DNA of 64,000 nucleotides from RUG14515 sp045117995 (GTDB lineage: Bacteria > Bacillota_I > Bacilli_A > RFN20 > CAG-826), in NCBI GenBank assembly GCA_045117995.1, contig JBGUOH010000003.1:254559-318558 (forward strand), given 5' to 3'. The stretch's first letter is position 1; the number at the start of each line of letters is the position of its first letter. The translations under genes were made by a program, and so were the position numbers. The notes under the pieces were generated by a model that saw nothing but the letters and a program-made list of their open reading frames with translations, was not told where the DNA came from and made no database searches. Of this stretch, positions 52,466 to 60,319 are shown piece by piece.

Positions 52466-52467
52466 TA

Positions 52468-52496
52468 TTGAAGGGTGGGGGAAGTTATTGTATTAT
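52468..52496 (+). promoter_or_regulatory. acpP promoter
   Basis: TTGAAG (52468-52473), 17-base spacer, TATTAT (52491-52496), nine bases before the ATG at 52506, so the leader is at most a few bases. Confidence 0.65.
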
Positions 52497-52505
52497 AGTG
52501 GGGAC

Positions 52506-52727
52506 ATGGAAGCATTAGAAATTGTAAAAGAAGCAATCAAAGACCGTATTAATATCGGTGCGATTAATTACGATGACAAACTTGACGACCTTGGTCTCGA
52601 TTCTTTAGATTTAGTCGAAACTATGCTAAAGATCGAAGAGGCTTTAAATGTCGAATTTGCCACTGATGAAATTGTCGAACTTAAAACAATTCGCGACGTC
52701 GTTAATTTAATCGAATCAAAAAAATAA
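52506..52727 (+). CDS. acpP: acyl carrier protein
   Basis: A 73-residue acidic helical protein carrying the growing acyl chain in fatty acid synthesis. The phosphopantetheine site is the serine in LGLDSLDLVE near residue 36; the rest matches a standard ACP in length. A TTG at 52488 is in frame but lies over the -10 box, so the ATG at 52506 is chosen. The gene is monocistronic; no other fatty acid genes are near. Confidence 0.9.
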   Translation: MEALEIVKEAIKDRINIGAINYDDKLDDLGLDSLDLVETMLKIEEALNVEFATDEIVELKTIRDVVNLIESKK

Positions 52728-52788
52728 ATAATTGTCTTGTCATTGCTGTTCGCACATGATAATATTTTATTCGCGCTTATAAAGCGTT

Positions 52789-52864
52789 GCCTACCTAGCT
52801 CAGTCGGTAGAGCTATCGGCTGTTAACCGATCGGTCGTGGGTTCGAGTCCCTCGGTAGGCGCCA
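52789..52864 (+). tRNA. tRNA-Asn (anticodon GTT)
   Basis: Acceptor GCCTACC/GGTAGGC, anticodon stem ATCGG/CCGAT with loop CTGTTAA, TTCGAGT T loop, CCA encoded. Confidence 0.94.
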
Positions 52865-52867
52865 TTT

Positions 52868-52944
52868 GGCGAATTGGAGAAGCGGCTTAACTCACATGCC
52901 TTTCACGCATGCATTCACGGGTTCGAATCCCGTATTCGTCACCA
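52868..52944 (+). tRNA. tRNA-Glu (anticodon TTC)
   Basis: Acceptor GGCGAAT/ATTCGTC with G-U at 2-71 as in tRNA-Glu(CTC), anticodon stem CATGC/GCATG with loop CTTTCAC, TTCGAAT T loop, CCA encoded. It is the last core feature before the restriction system and phage genes. Confidence 0.93.
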
Positions 52945-52957
52945 ACTTAGAAACATA

Positions 52958-52986
52958 GGATTGATACAAACGTGTCAGTCCTTTTT
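52958..52986 (+). terminator. Terminator after tRNA-Asn/Glu, GGATTGA type
   Basis: GGATTGATAC pairs with GTGTCAGTCC (two G-U), followed by TTTTTCTTT. Confidence 0.8.
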
Positions 52987-53078
52987 CTTTAGATATAATC
53001 TAACTTTTTTGTAATATGTCCATTGTACGGTTTAGCCAAAAAGGTCATTTTTTGATAAAAATCAAGAAAACCATATAG

Positions 53079-53117
53079 AACGTTCCACCGAAATTAGACA
53101 ACGTTCCACCGAAATTA
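53079..53117 (+). repeat. Two 18-bp direct repeats, 21-bp period, over R-M promoter
   Basis: AACGTTCCACCGAAATTA occurs at 53079-53096 and again, identical, at 53100-53117. The 21-bp period places both on the same DNA face. The second copy overlaps a probable promoter: TAGACA (53095-53100), 18 bases, TATACT (53119-53124). Probably an operator. Confidence 0.75.
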
Positions 53118-53196
53118 CTATACTTTATGGAAAAGATATCTATCTTCGTTTATAATCATTAGTGATTATTGGCTGATATAGGTAGGTACAATTAAA

Positions 53197-53478
53197 ATGT
53201 CCGAGAAACAACAAAGGATTAAAATTTCTCAAGATAGAACAAAAATATGCAAATACTGTATTGGTGATTTAGTTGTGGTTACCTTTAATAAATATGGAAA
53301 GCACACATTCATAGGAGAGGTGGAAGAAGTAGCAAAAAACATGCACGCCTTAGATGGTGTTTGGATTTCTGTATTGCCAGTCAAAGAATTCGATAGTGAT
53401 GAGACCGCAAAGAGAATGATAAAGGAACAAGTCAGATGCATGGTCCCATTAAAAGACATTAGAGATTTGCCTAATTAA
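53197..53478 (+). CDS. small protein upstream of R-M genes, unknown function
   Basis: A 93-residue soluble protein with no recognised domain. It contains KICKYCIGDLVVVTFNKYGKHTF, a CxxC pair followed by a barrel-like strand pattern, and ends in PLKDIRDLPN. AGGTAGG lies upstream of the ATG. It is one base from the next small gene and both are transcribed toward the methyltransferases, so they probably belong to the same mobile unit. Confidence 0.55.
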   Translation: MSEKQQRIKISQDRTKICKYCIGDLVVVTFNKYGKHTFIGEVEEVAKNMHALDGVWISVLPVKEFDSDETAKRMIKEQVRCMVPLKDIRDLPN

Positions 53479-53479
53479 T

Positions 53480-53734
53480 ATGGATAAAAGATTCGATAGA
53501 CTCTATATATTAAAAATTAATGATGGGGAAATAAAAAGACTCCAACAATTATGTGAGGATTATAACATTTCAGACAACGGAGTATTTGATTCGGCTGCTC
53601 CATTCCATAGAATATGGGGATTTAATGAAAATGGCTTGATTTATCTATCATACGGAATGGCTCAGTATGGGTTTGATTTCAATTCAATAGATGAGCTAGA
53701 AGATTATTTGGATGGCTTTGCGATTAAGTGCTGA
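53480..53734 (+). CDS. small protein upstream of R-M genes, unknown function
   Basis: An 84-residue acidic protein (INDGEIKRLQQLCEDYNISD...; FNSIDELEDYLDGFAIKC). No family recognised. It immediately follows the preceding small gene. The 107-base gap after it has repeated ACTTG(T/A)TTAAA elements near 53798-53818 that could bind the HTH regulator encoded next. Confidence 0.5.
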   Translation: MDKRFDRLYILKINDGEIKRLQQLCEDYNISDNGVFDSAAPFHRIWGFNENGLIYLSYGMAQYGFDFNSIDELEDYLDGFAIKC

Positions 53735-53841
53735 CAAATTTTATTTTAAATAAAAGATATGTATATCTACTTGGAAAATATGTTAAGATATGCATAAACT
53801 TGTTAAAACTTGATTAAAGATGATAAAGGGCGAATTAAAAT

Positions 53842-54036
53842 ATGTCATTTAGTGAAAAGCTTGTGATTGTTAGAGCAAAATTAAATTTAAGTCAGACAGA
53901 CTTAGGAAGACTTCTTCATGTTTCTTGCATTACAGTCAGTAGGTGGGAAACGAATAAGTCTAAACCAACAAAAAAAGCCATCTACGCTTTTGAGCAATTG
54001 TGTAAAGAAAATAATATTTCTTTTAGTGAGGAATAG
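53842..54036 (+). CDS. XRE-family HTH regulator of the R-M system
   Basis: A 64-residue single-domain Cro/C1-type HTH protein: LSQTDLGRLLHVSCITVSRWE is the helix-turn-helix, and SKPTKKAIYAFEQLC the last helix. Its small size and place directly before the methyltransferase genes (four bases to the first) resemble controller proteins of type II systems, which delay nuclease expression. Control of this operon is inferred. Confidence 0.8.
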   Translation: MSFSEKLVIVRAKLNLSQTDLGRLLHVSCITVSRWETNKSKPTKKAIYAFEQLCKENNISFSEE

Positions 54037-54040
54037 TGTA

Positions 54041-55126
54041 ATGAACAATGAAAAATATACAGTTGTAGATTTGTTTTGTGGCGCTGGTGGCTTGTCTCGC
54101 GGCTTTTTAGATGCTGGATTTGACGTTGTCTTAGGAGTTGATTTTGATGACGATGCTTTAAAAACTTTCGAGAGAAATCATGGTGATGCAGTCGCAATGA
54201 AGTTAGATTTATTCAACCATAATAATATTAATAAGATCGTTAAGTTTTTAGATGACAGACATATTAAACTTGATGTGTTGGTTGGTGGACCACCATGTCA
54301 AGGCTTTTCTCTTGCCGGAAAAAGAGAAGAAGATGACGAAAGAAATATTTTGTACTCCGCCATGGTCAAGGCTGCAAAAATCTTAAAACCAAGGGTTGTG
54401 GTTTTAGAAAATGTTCCAGGCATGCTTACTTTGTATGGTGGTTTAGGAAAAAAGAGAATTTTTAGTGATTTTACTAAACTTGGCTATACGATGTCTGTTA
54501 AAGTTCTTTATGCTCCTGATTATGGCGTTCCACAGATAAGAAAAAGAGCCGTTTTCGTAGGTCTTTTGAATGGGACAACTCCTTTTGAATACCCAGAACC
54601 AATATTTAATAAAGATAATTATGTCACGTGCGAAGAAGCCATCTCTGATTTACCATCACTCGAAGGAGATTATGATTTCAAACTTGATACGATTAGAGAT
54701 TACATTTGTTCTCCATCTTCTGAATATCAGAAGACCATGAGGGCAAACTCCAAAAGAGTCTACAATCACTACCCAACAAGACACGCACAAAAAACTATTG
54801 ATAACATTGCCTTGATACCAGATGGTGGAAATTATAAAGATCTCCCACCAGAAATAGGCAAAAAGTTTAAATATCACGAATCGCTTCATAGATATAGCAG
54901 CAAAAAGCCTTCGTTAACTATTGATACTGGTCACAGAACACATTTCCATTACAAATACAATAGGATTCCTACTGTTAGAGAATGTGCTAGACTGCAAAGC
55001 TTCCCTGATGATTTTATTTTTATTGGTTCGAAGCAACACCAATATAAGCAAGTCGGAAACGCTGTCCCTCCACTTTTAGGAAAAGCCGTTGCTTTAAGTA
55101 TTAAGGAGAGACTTAGCAATGAGTAA
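54041..55126 (+). CDS. DNA cytosine-5 methyltransferase 1 (LlaJI-type M1)
   Basis: A 361-residue m5C methyltransferase. Motif I is VVDLFCGAGGLSRGF, motif IV GGPPCQGFSLAG with catalytic Cys86, motif VI ENVPGML, motif VIII QIRKRAVFVG, and motif X QVGNAVPPLLGKAVA. It starts with the ATG at 54041 behind GTGAGGA; an earlier in-frame start at 53918 lies inside the HTH gene. Its stop overlaps the second methyltransferase start by eight bases. Two methyltransferases suit an asymmetric recognition site needing one enzyme per strand. Confidence 0.93.
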   Translation: MNNEKYTVVDLFCGAGGLSRGFLDAGFDVVLGVDFDDDALKTFERNHGDAVAMKLDLFNHNNINKIVKFLDDRHIKLDVLVGGPPCQGFSLAGKREEDDERNILYSAMVKAAKILKPRVVVLENVPGMLTLYGGLGKKRIFSDFTKLGYTMSVKVLYAPDYGVPQIRKRAVFVGLLNGTTPFEYPEPIFNKDNYVTCEEAISDLPSLEGDYDFKLDTIRDYICSPSSEYQKTMRANSKRVYNHYPTRHAQKTIDNIALIPDGGNYKDLPPEIGKKFKYHESLHRYSSKKPSLTIDTGHRTHFHYKYNRIPTVRECARLQSFPDDFIFIGSKQHQYKQVGNAVPPLLGKAVALSIKERLSNE

Positions 55127-56336
55127 AATTAGATTTATTGATTTGTTTTCGGGTTGTGGTGGTTTGCTTGATGGTTTTCTTCAATCAGGCTTATTCGAAC
55201 ACGTCGCTTCTGTGGAGTGGGAAAAAGCACCCGTCAACACTTTGAGAAAAAGATTAAGCACTCGATGGGGTGCTAAAGATGCTGATGAGAGCGTTATCCG
55301 ATTCGATATGCAAAGAATAGACGAGCTGTTAAATGGTTTTGATGATCCCGAATATGGCAAACATAAAGGCTTGTTAAAACTTTTAGATAATAAAAAAGTC
55401 GATGTTGTTATCGGAGGACCTCCTTGCCAGGCATACTCTGTTGCAGGAAGAGTGTCTGTTGATCAAAGTGAAAAACCAGATTATAGAAACTTCTTATTCG
55501 AGTACTATCTTAAAGTGGTTGATGCTTTACAACCAAAGGCTTTTATATTTGAAAATGTTCCCGGAATGCTTTCTGCAATGCCTGATGGAACGCCTATTAT
55601 TAATTTGATTAAGAGAGACATCGAGAAAAAAGATTTTGAAATTATTGATGCTATTGGTGATTTTGCCATTATCAACGCATCTGATTTTATGGTCCCTCAA
55701 AATAGAAAAAGAGTAATTTTACTTGGTTTAAACAAAAAAGTCTTTAAGGATCAAAAAGAAAGGCAATCTCTTATTAAGAAATTCTATGAAGTATTACTTC
55801 CTTCATTTAAAGGAAACAGAGTTTTAACCGTAGAAGAAGCCATTGGTGATTTACCACCTTGCTTGCCTTTATGGAGTGATAAGAGACCTTCGCATACAGT
55901 TCCTGTGTGTGATACGACATGGCATTATTCTAGGTTCCATTCTCTTAGAGATGTAAAAATATTTCAGATGCTCGAAAAAGATATTGAATCAGGCGAAAAC
56001 AAGTATCTAGATTCTGAGAAACTTAAAAAGATATATAATGAAGCTACTGGTGCTAATACCAATGTTCATAAATACCATGTTCTTTTAAGAAATGAACCGA
56101 GTACCACAATTTTGGCTCATCTTTATAAGGACGGTTTGAGATTCATTCATTATGATTCTAATCAGGCGAGAACCATTACGGTAAGAGAAGCTGCAAGATT
56201 GCAATCATTTGATGATGATTTTGACTTTGTTGGTAGCCAAACGGAAGCTTTTAAAATGATTGGGAATGCCGTCCCACCAAAAATGGCTTTAGCCATTTCT
56301 AAGGCGGTAGCTGAAGTGCTAAAGGAGGCAAATTAA
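55119..56336 (+). CDS. DNA cytosine-5 methyltransferase 2 (LlaJI-type M2)
   Basis: A 405-residue m5C methyltransferase distinct from the first: motif I FIDLFSGCGGLLDGF, motif IV GGPPCQAYSVAGR with Cys103, motif VI ENVPGML, motif VIII QNRKRVILLG, and motif X MIGNAVPPKMALA. The target-recognition region between VIII and IX is longer than in M1. Translational coupling (ATGAGTAA overlap) keeps the two in balance. It ends one base before the McrB-like gene. Confidence 0.93.
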   Translation: MSKIRFIDLFSGCGGLLDGFLQSGLFEHVASVEWEKAPVNTLRKRLSTRWGAKDADESVIRFDMQRIDELLNGFDDPEYGKHKGLLKLLDNKKVDVVIGGPPCQAYSVAGRVSVDQSEKPDYRNFLFEYYLKVVDALQPKAFIFENVPGMLSAMPDGTPIINLIKRDIEKKDFEIIDAIGDFAIINASDFMVPQNRKRVILLGLNKKVFKDQKERQSLIKKFYEVLLPSFKGNRVLTVEEAIGDLPPCLPLWSDKRPSHTVPVCDTTWHYSRFHSLRDVKIFQMLEKDIESGENKYLDSEKLKKIYNEATGANTNVHKYHVLLRNEPSTTILAHLYKDGLRFIHYDSNQARTITVREAARLQSFDDDFDFVGSQTEAFKMIGNAVPPKMALAISKAVAEVLKEAN

Positions 56337-56337
56337 T

Positions 56338-59037
56338 ATGGCAGGAATTCCAAAGGAACACGACACATTATATTTTGATAAGTTGTGTAGAACTCAAAAA
56401 GGGGAAACAGTTCTAAGTTTAATTCAAGCAACATACCATGCAAAAAGAAACTTACAACCAGGAGAGAATGTTAGAGATGAAATAGCAAAACGTCTCGTTC
56501 ACTCTTATAGTCTTTTTAGGGACAATCCTACTGGAGCGGACAATGGTGCTGGAACTTATTCTGGAACACAAAAACAATTTGAAAGTCAATATACAATTGG
56601 ACACGAATTATGCATATGGAAGAATTCAAATCTAGATTTAACAGACCTAGCTATTAGAGTCGCGGAAAATGAAATAACAATTAAACAATATTTTGATGTT
56701 TTCTTCTTTAATTATTTCCAACCTGTAAACGGTAAGGGAATTCATGTTCTTTATTACATTCTTGATTACATGTTAAAGCACAACAGTACATCGATTTCTA
56801 AAGAGGATATTCCTACTGCGCTTGGTGTAGCCTCTCCTAGGGAGATGACGAATGCTCTTTGCAACTTTTTGAACGGAACTACTTATATTGCTTATGATGG
56901 TGATGAACTAAAATATATTGGCAAAGAAGATTTAAGCGTCTTCATTGAAAATTGTAATACAAGGTATATCGGTGAAAACGGATTAACTTTGGCGAGAAGC
57001 GAATTAGATACTGTTGAAAAATATGCTACCTATATTACCTCTTCGCTTGTTTCCGTTGATTTACAAATTGGTGATACCGATGCAATGAAAATACTTTTTG
57101 TTAATTGGCTTGAAAAACAAGGGAGAGCGCAAACTTATATTAAAGGCCATTTAACACATTTGAACATGCTTTCCAAAATAATCGGTAAGAACATTTATTC
57201 TATAGATACTGTTGAAGAAGTAATGGATCTTTATGACAAAATAAAGAATGATTCTGAATTGAAACAAAAGGATGATGCGACTCATAATCATTATTCTGCT
57301 GCAACAAAAGCTTATGCTAATTTTCTTTCAGATTATTTGAATAATGGTGGAATAAAGGCTAACAAGTATTCTGCGGAATGGTTTAAATCAAAAGCTCCTG
57401 AATTTGATGAAGTTGGTAACGAAGCTAACTTAATGAGACAAAACTTTGTTGAAAAATATGGTGTTGACGAGTTGAAAGCTAGACAAGGCGAGGAGTTGCT
57501 AAATTTCTTATTTTTAGGAGGCAACGAAGATAATCTTTGTCATGAACTTGAATATGCAAAAAGAAACAGAGAATTATTTGGAAGCGTAAAAAGCGGTACT
57601 GCATTTAAATATCCTTTGTTCAAAAGAGACGGAGTTTGGGTTACTGGTTCATCTAGAAAGCCAAAATCATTAACTTTATCTGAAGCCATAATTTTAGGCA
57701 CATCTGTAAGAGATCAAATTGTTAAAGCGGTAGAAGAAATCAAAAATAATTTACCAATCAATTCTGTTGAAGATTATCTCAACCTTTATACAAAGCTTTA
57801 TGCAATCATGCCAGATCTAGTGGATAGTTTGTGGATTATTAAATATTTCCATATGTTATTCCCTGAATTAATGCCTGTTTTTTACAACAAAGAATGGCAA
57901 GTAAAGGTTTTGGCAGTTATTGATATTGCGCCATCTGAAACTTTGTATGGCAGATTAGGTCAGATTGCTCTTTTTGTTGTTGAGTGTGGTATCTCTAATG
58001 TTGTCTTTGCTCAGATATTCCATAAATACTGTAGAAGTGTGGAAATCGAAGAGGAAGATGAAACCGATTTAGATAATTGTGACAGAGTTACGGGAGGGAC
58101 AAACATCATTTTATATGGAGTCCCTGGAGCAGGAAAATCTTGGACAATAAAAGATGAGTATTGTGATGATGAAAGCAGAATGGAGAGATTAGTTTTCCAT
58201 CCGGATTACACTTATTCTGATTTTGTAGGACAGATTATGCCTGTTGTTAATGATGACGGTTCTGTTTCATATGCTTTTAATCCTGGACCTTTTACCAAAT
58301 TAATGAAAAAGGCTTATAACAACCCTGATGAAATGTATTATTTGGTTATCGAGGAAGTCAATAGAGGCAACGCTCCTGCCATTTTTGGCGATGTTTTCCA
58401 ACTTTTAGATAGAAATAAAGATGGCGCTAGTGAATATGCAATTACAAATGCTGATATCGCTAAAGTTGTATATGAAAAAGAAAATCATAAAGTCTCTATT
58501 CCTTCGAACTTATCGATTTTGTGTACTATGAATACGTCTGATCAAAACGTCTTCACATTAGACACCGCTTTCCAAAGAAGATGGAATATGCGTTTAATCC
58601 AAAATAAATTCAGAGTCGGTGAAGAAAAAGAACAAGAGTTTGCAAAAACTGAGATCTTGGATACAACCGTTACATGGGAAAAATTCTTCACTGAAATTAA
58701 TAAAATTATCTTAGATAAGAACATCAGAATGACTTCTTCTGAAGATAAGAGACTTGGTACCCACTTTGTTTCTGTCGAAGACTTAAAATATGAAGAAGGA
58801 GACAACAAGCAAAATAGCAAATTCCCAGAAAAAGTTTTGAAATATTTGTGGGATGACGCTTTTAAATTTACTAAAGAAGATGTGTTTGACTTGGAAAAAG
58901 TTAAGAGTTTAGAAGATGTTATTGAATTATTCTTAGCTGCAAGAGGCAGTGAGAGATTCAGAATTTTTAAAGAAAACATTTTTAACACTATTGTGGTGAA
59001 AGCTAATCCTGAAACAGAAAATACAGATAATAACTAG
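56338..59037 (+). CDS. McrB-like AAA+ GTPase/ATPase restriction subunit (LlaJI R1 type)
   Basis: An 899-residue motor subunit. The first 580 residues are poorly conserved and probably include the DNA-recognition part. The AAA+ domain has Walker A YGVPGAGKS (593-601), Walker B with McrB signature IEEVNRGNAPAIFGD (from about 671), and TMNTSDQNVFTLDTAFQRRW with the sensor and arginine finger. In the known LlaJI system R1 of this type works with a nuclease R2. The gene is packed between M2 and R2 with gaps of one and eight bases. Confidence 0.88.
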   Translation: MAGIPKEHDTLYFDKLCRTQKGETVLSLIQATYHAKRNLQPGENVRDEIAKRLVHSYSLFRDNPTGADNGAGTYSGTQKQFESQYTIGHELCIWKNSNLDLTDLAIRVAENEITIKQYFDVFFFNYFQPVNGKGIHVLYYILDYMLKHNSTSISKEDIPTALGVASPREMTNALCNFLNGTTYIAYDGDELKYIGKEDLSVFIENCNTRYIGENGLTLARSELDTVEKYATYITSSLVSVDLQIGDTDAMKILFVNWLEKQGRAQTYIKGHLTHLNMLSKIIGKNIYSIDTVEEVMDLYDKIKNDSELKQKDDATHNHYSAATKAYANFLSDYLNNGGIKANKYSAEWFKSKAPEFDEVGNEANLMRQNFVEKYGVDELKARQGEELLNFLFLGGNEDNLCHELEYAKRNRELFGSVKSGTAFKYPLFKRDGVWVTGSSRKPKSLTLSEAIILGTSVRDQIVKAVEEIKNNLPINSVEDYLNLYTKLYAIMPDLVDSLWIIKYFHMLFPELMPVFYNKEWQVKVLAVIDIAPSETLYGRLGQIALFVVECGISNVVFAQIFHKYCRSVEIEEEDETDLDNCDRVTGGTNIILYGVPGAGKSWTIKDEYCDDESRMERLVFHPDYTYSDFVGQIMPVVNDDGSVSYAFNPGPFTKLMKKAYNNPDEMYYLVIEEVNRGNAPAIFGDVFQLLDRNKDGASEYAITNADIAKVVYEKENHKVSIPSNLSILCTMNTSDQNVFTLDTAFQRRWNMRLIQNKFRVGEEKEQEFAKTEILDTTVTWEKFFTEINKIILDKNIRMTSSEDKRLGTHFVSVEDLKYEEGDNKQNSKFPEKVLKYLWDDAFKFTKEDVFDLEKVKSLEDVIELFLAARGSERFRIFKENIFNTIVVKANPETENTDNN

Positions 59038-59045
59038 GATGCACT

Positions 59046-60308
59046 ATGCCAATTGACCGCGAGCACTTTAACATTAGAGAGCACTGTCACGTTAATAGCA
59101 ACGAAGATGGAGATAGATTCGTAGGCGTCAAAGCTGACTCCGATAATGCTGTTATCTATTTTCCTGTGGGCTATGAACTACCAAGTAGTGAAGTCGAACT
59201 AAAACGAGACATTAAAAATCTGTTTCAAGTTTTAGCGACTTTTACAGATAAACGTGATCGTCTTTTGCATGTCGACAAATTTACGGCTCCGCAGTCAGTT
59301 GACTTTCCTATTCAGGCCTATTTGAATGTAATCAATTATTATTTGGATCACAACGGAACCTACTACTCTGAGACAGAGAGTGCGTATAAAGTTGATGCTA
59401 GAGGAAAGACAAATTGGAGCAGAACAATAAAAACGCAAAAACCAATGTTGCAAGGCAACTCTCCAATTTATTTAAAACAAGTTGTAAGAATTCAAACCCC
59501 TAATTTAAATAGGCTAATAACTAGAATACATAAGTACTGTGTCTATGAAAGTTTCGACAGGATTGGTTGGCTATATACACTAAACAAACCGGAATATCCC
59601 GATATCTCTTTCGACAAGACTATGTTTTTATCAACTCTACGTGACAAATTGTCTTGCACTAACAACGATAATGACAAGAGACTCTTCAGATCAATGATCG
59701 CTATGATTGAATTCTTAGATGATAAAACAATAGATAAGCAATTCTACTTTGGAACCGATAATTTTGATTCTGTATGGGAAAAACTTATTGACAAATACTT
59801 CGGCGAGACGAATAAAGAAGCATATTTCCCACATGCAAAATGGACCGAAAAATACGGCCCTGCAAAAGGGAAATCAGCATCCGCTCTCGAACCTGATTCG
59901 ATAATGGTATATAAAGGCAAATTCTACGTTTTAGATGCAAAATACTATAAGTATGGCGTTTATCCTGAGCTTGGAACAGCTGCTTTGCCACAGTCTTCAG
60001 ACATTAATAAACAAATCACATATGCTCAGTTTGTAAAAAGAGAAAAGTCTGGTGGTGCTCCAGTTTTCAATGCGTTTTTAATGCCATTTAATAAATCAAA
60101 GAATAAATTTGATCCTAATGGTGGATGGATGCAAAATGTAGCCGAAGCAGTCGGGGATTGGATAGATAACCCTGAACAATATGAAAAAGTTCAAGGTATC
60201 GTAATAGATACTCGTTATTTGTTAAAGAATTTTGATGGTAATCATGATTATGATAAAAATTTATTAGCTGTTGAAATTGAAAAGGTTAATGAAGCTCCTA
60301 AAGAATAG
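59046..60308 (+). CDS. LlaJI-family restriction endonuclease subunit (R2 type)
   Basis: A 420-residue nuclease subunit. The PD-(D/E)XK site is visible as LEPDSIMVYKG (Asp284) and FYVLDAKYYKYG (Asp297, Lys299). N-terminal features (NIREHCHVN...; DSDNAVIYFPVGYELP) agree with the McrC-like/LlaJI group in which R2 cuts when driven by the McrB-like partner. It closes the operon, ending in a terminator shared with the convergent zinc-finger gene. GATGCAC precedes the ATG without a good ribosome site, so coupling to R1 is likely. Confidence 0.85.
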   Translation: MPIDREHFNIREHCHVNSNEDGDRFVGVKADSDNAVIYFPVGYELPSSEVELKRDIKNLFQVLATFTDKRDRLLHVDKFTAPQSVDFPIQAYLNVINYYLDHNGTYYSETESAYKVDARGKTNWSRTIKTQKPMLQGNSPIYLKQVVRIQTPNLNRLITRIHKYCVYESFDRIGWLYTLNKPEYPDISFDKTMFLSTLRDKLSCTNNDNDKRLFRSMIAMIEFLDDKTIDKQFYFGTDNFDSVWEKLIDKYFGETNKEAYFPHAKWTEKYGPAKGKSASALEPDSIMVYKGKFYVLDAKYYKYGVYPELGTAALPQSSDINKQITYAQFVKREKSGGAPVFNAFLMPFNKSKNKFDPNGGWMQNVAEAVGDWIDNPEQYEKVQGIVIDTRYLLKNFDGNHDYDKNLLAVEIEKVNEAPKE

Positions 60309-60319
60309 GGGCTTTTTTC
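60293..60319. terminator. Terminator at R2 / zinc-finger gene junction
   Basis: AGCTCCTA pairs with TAGGGGCT (one G-U), followed by TTTTTTC on the plus strand. It overlaps the 3' ends of both genes. Confidence 0.75.

Noticed and set aside
53918..54040. Longer methyltransferase M1 beginning inside the HTH gene
   Set aside because: The added residues are the HTH gene in another frame; motif I begins normally right after the ATG at 54041.
59046..60308. R2 as a classical McrC protein
   Set aside because: Context with two m5C methyltransferases and the McrB-like R1 fits the LlaJI type II system; classical McrBC is a methylation-dependent type IV system without partner methyltransferases.
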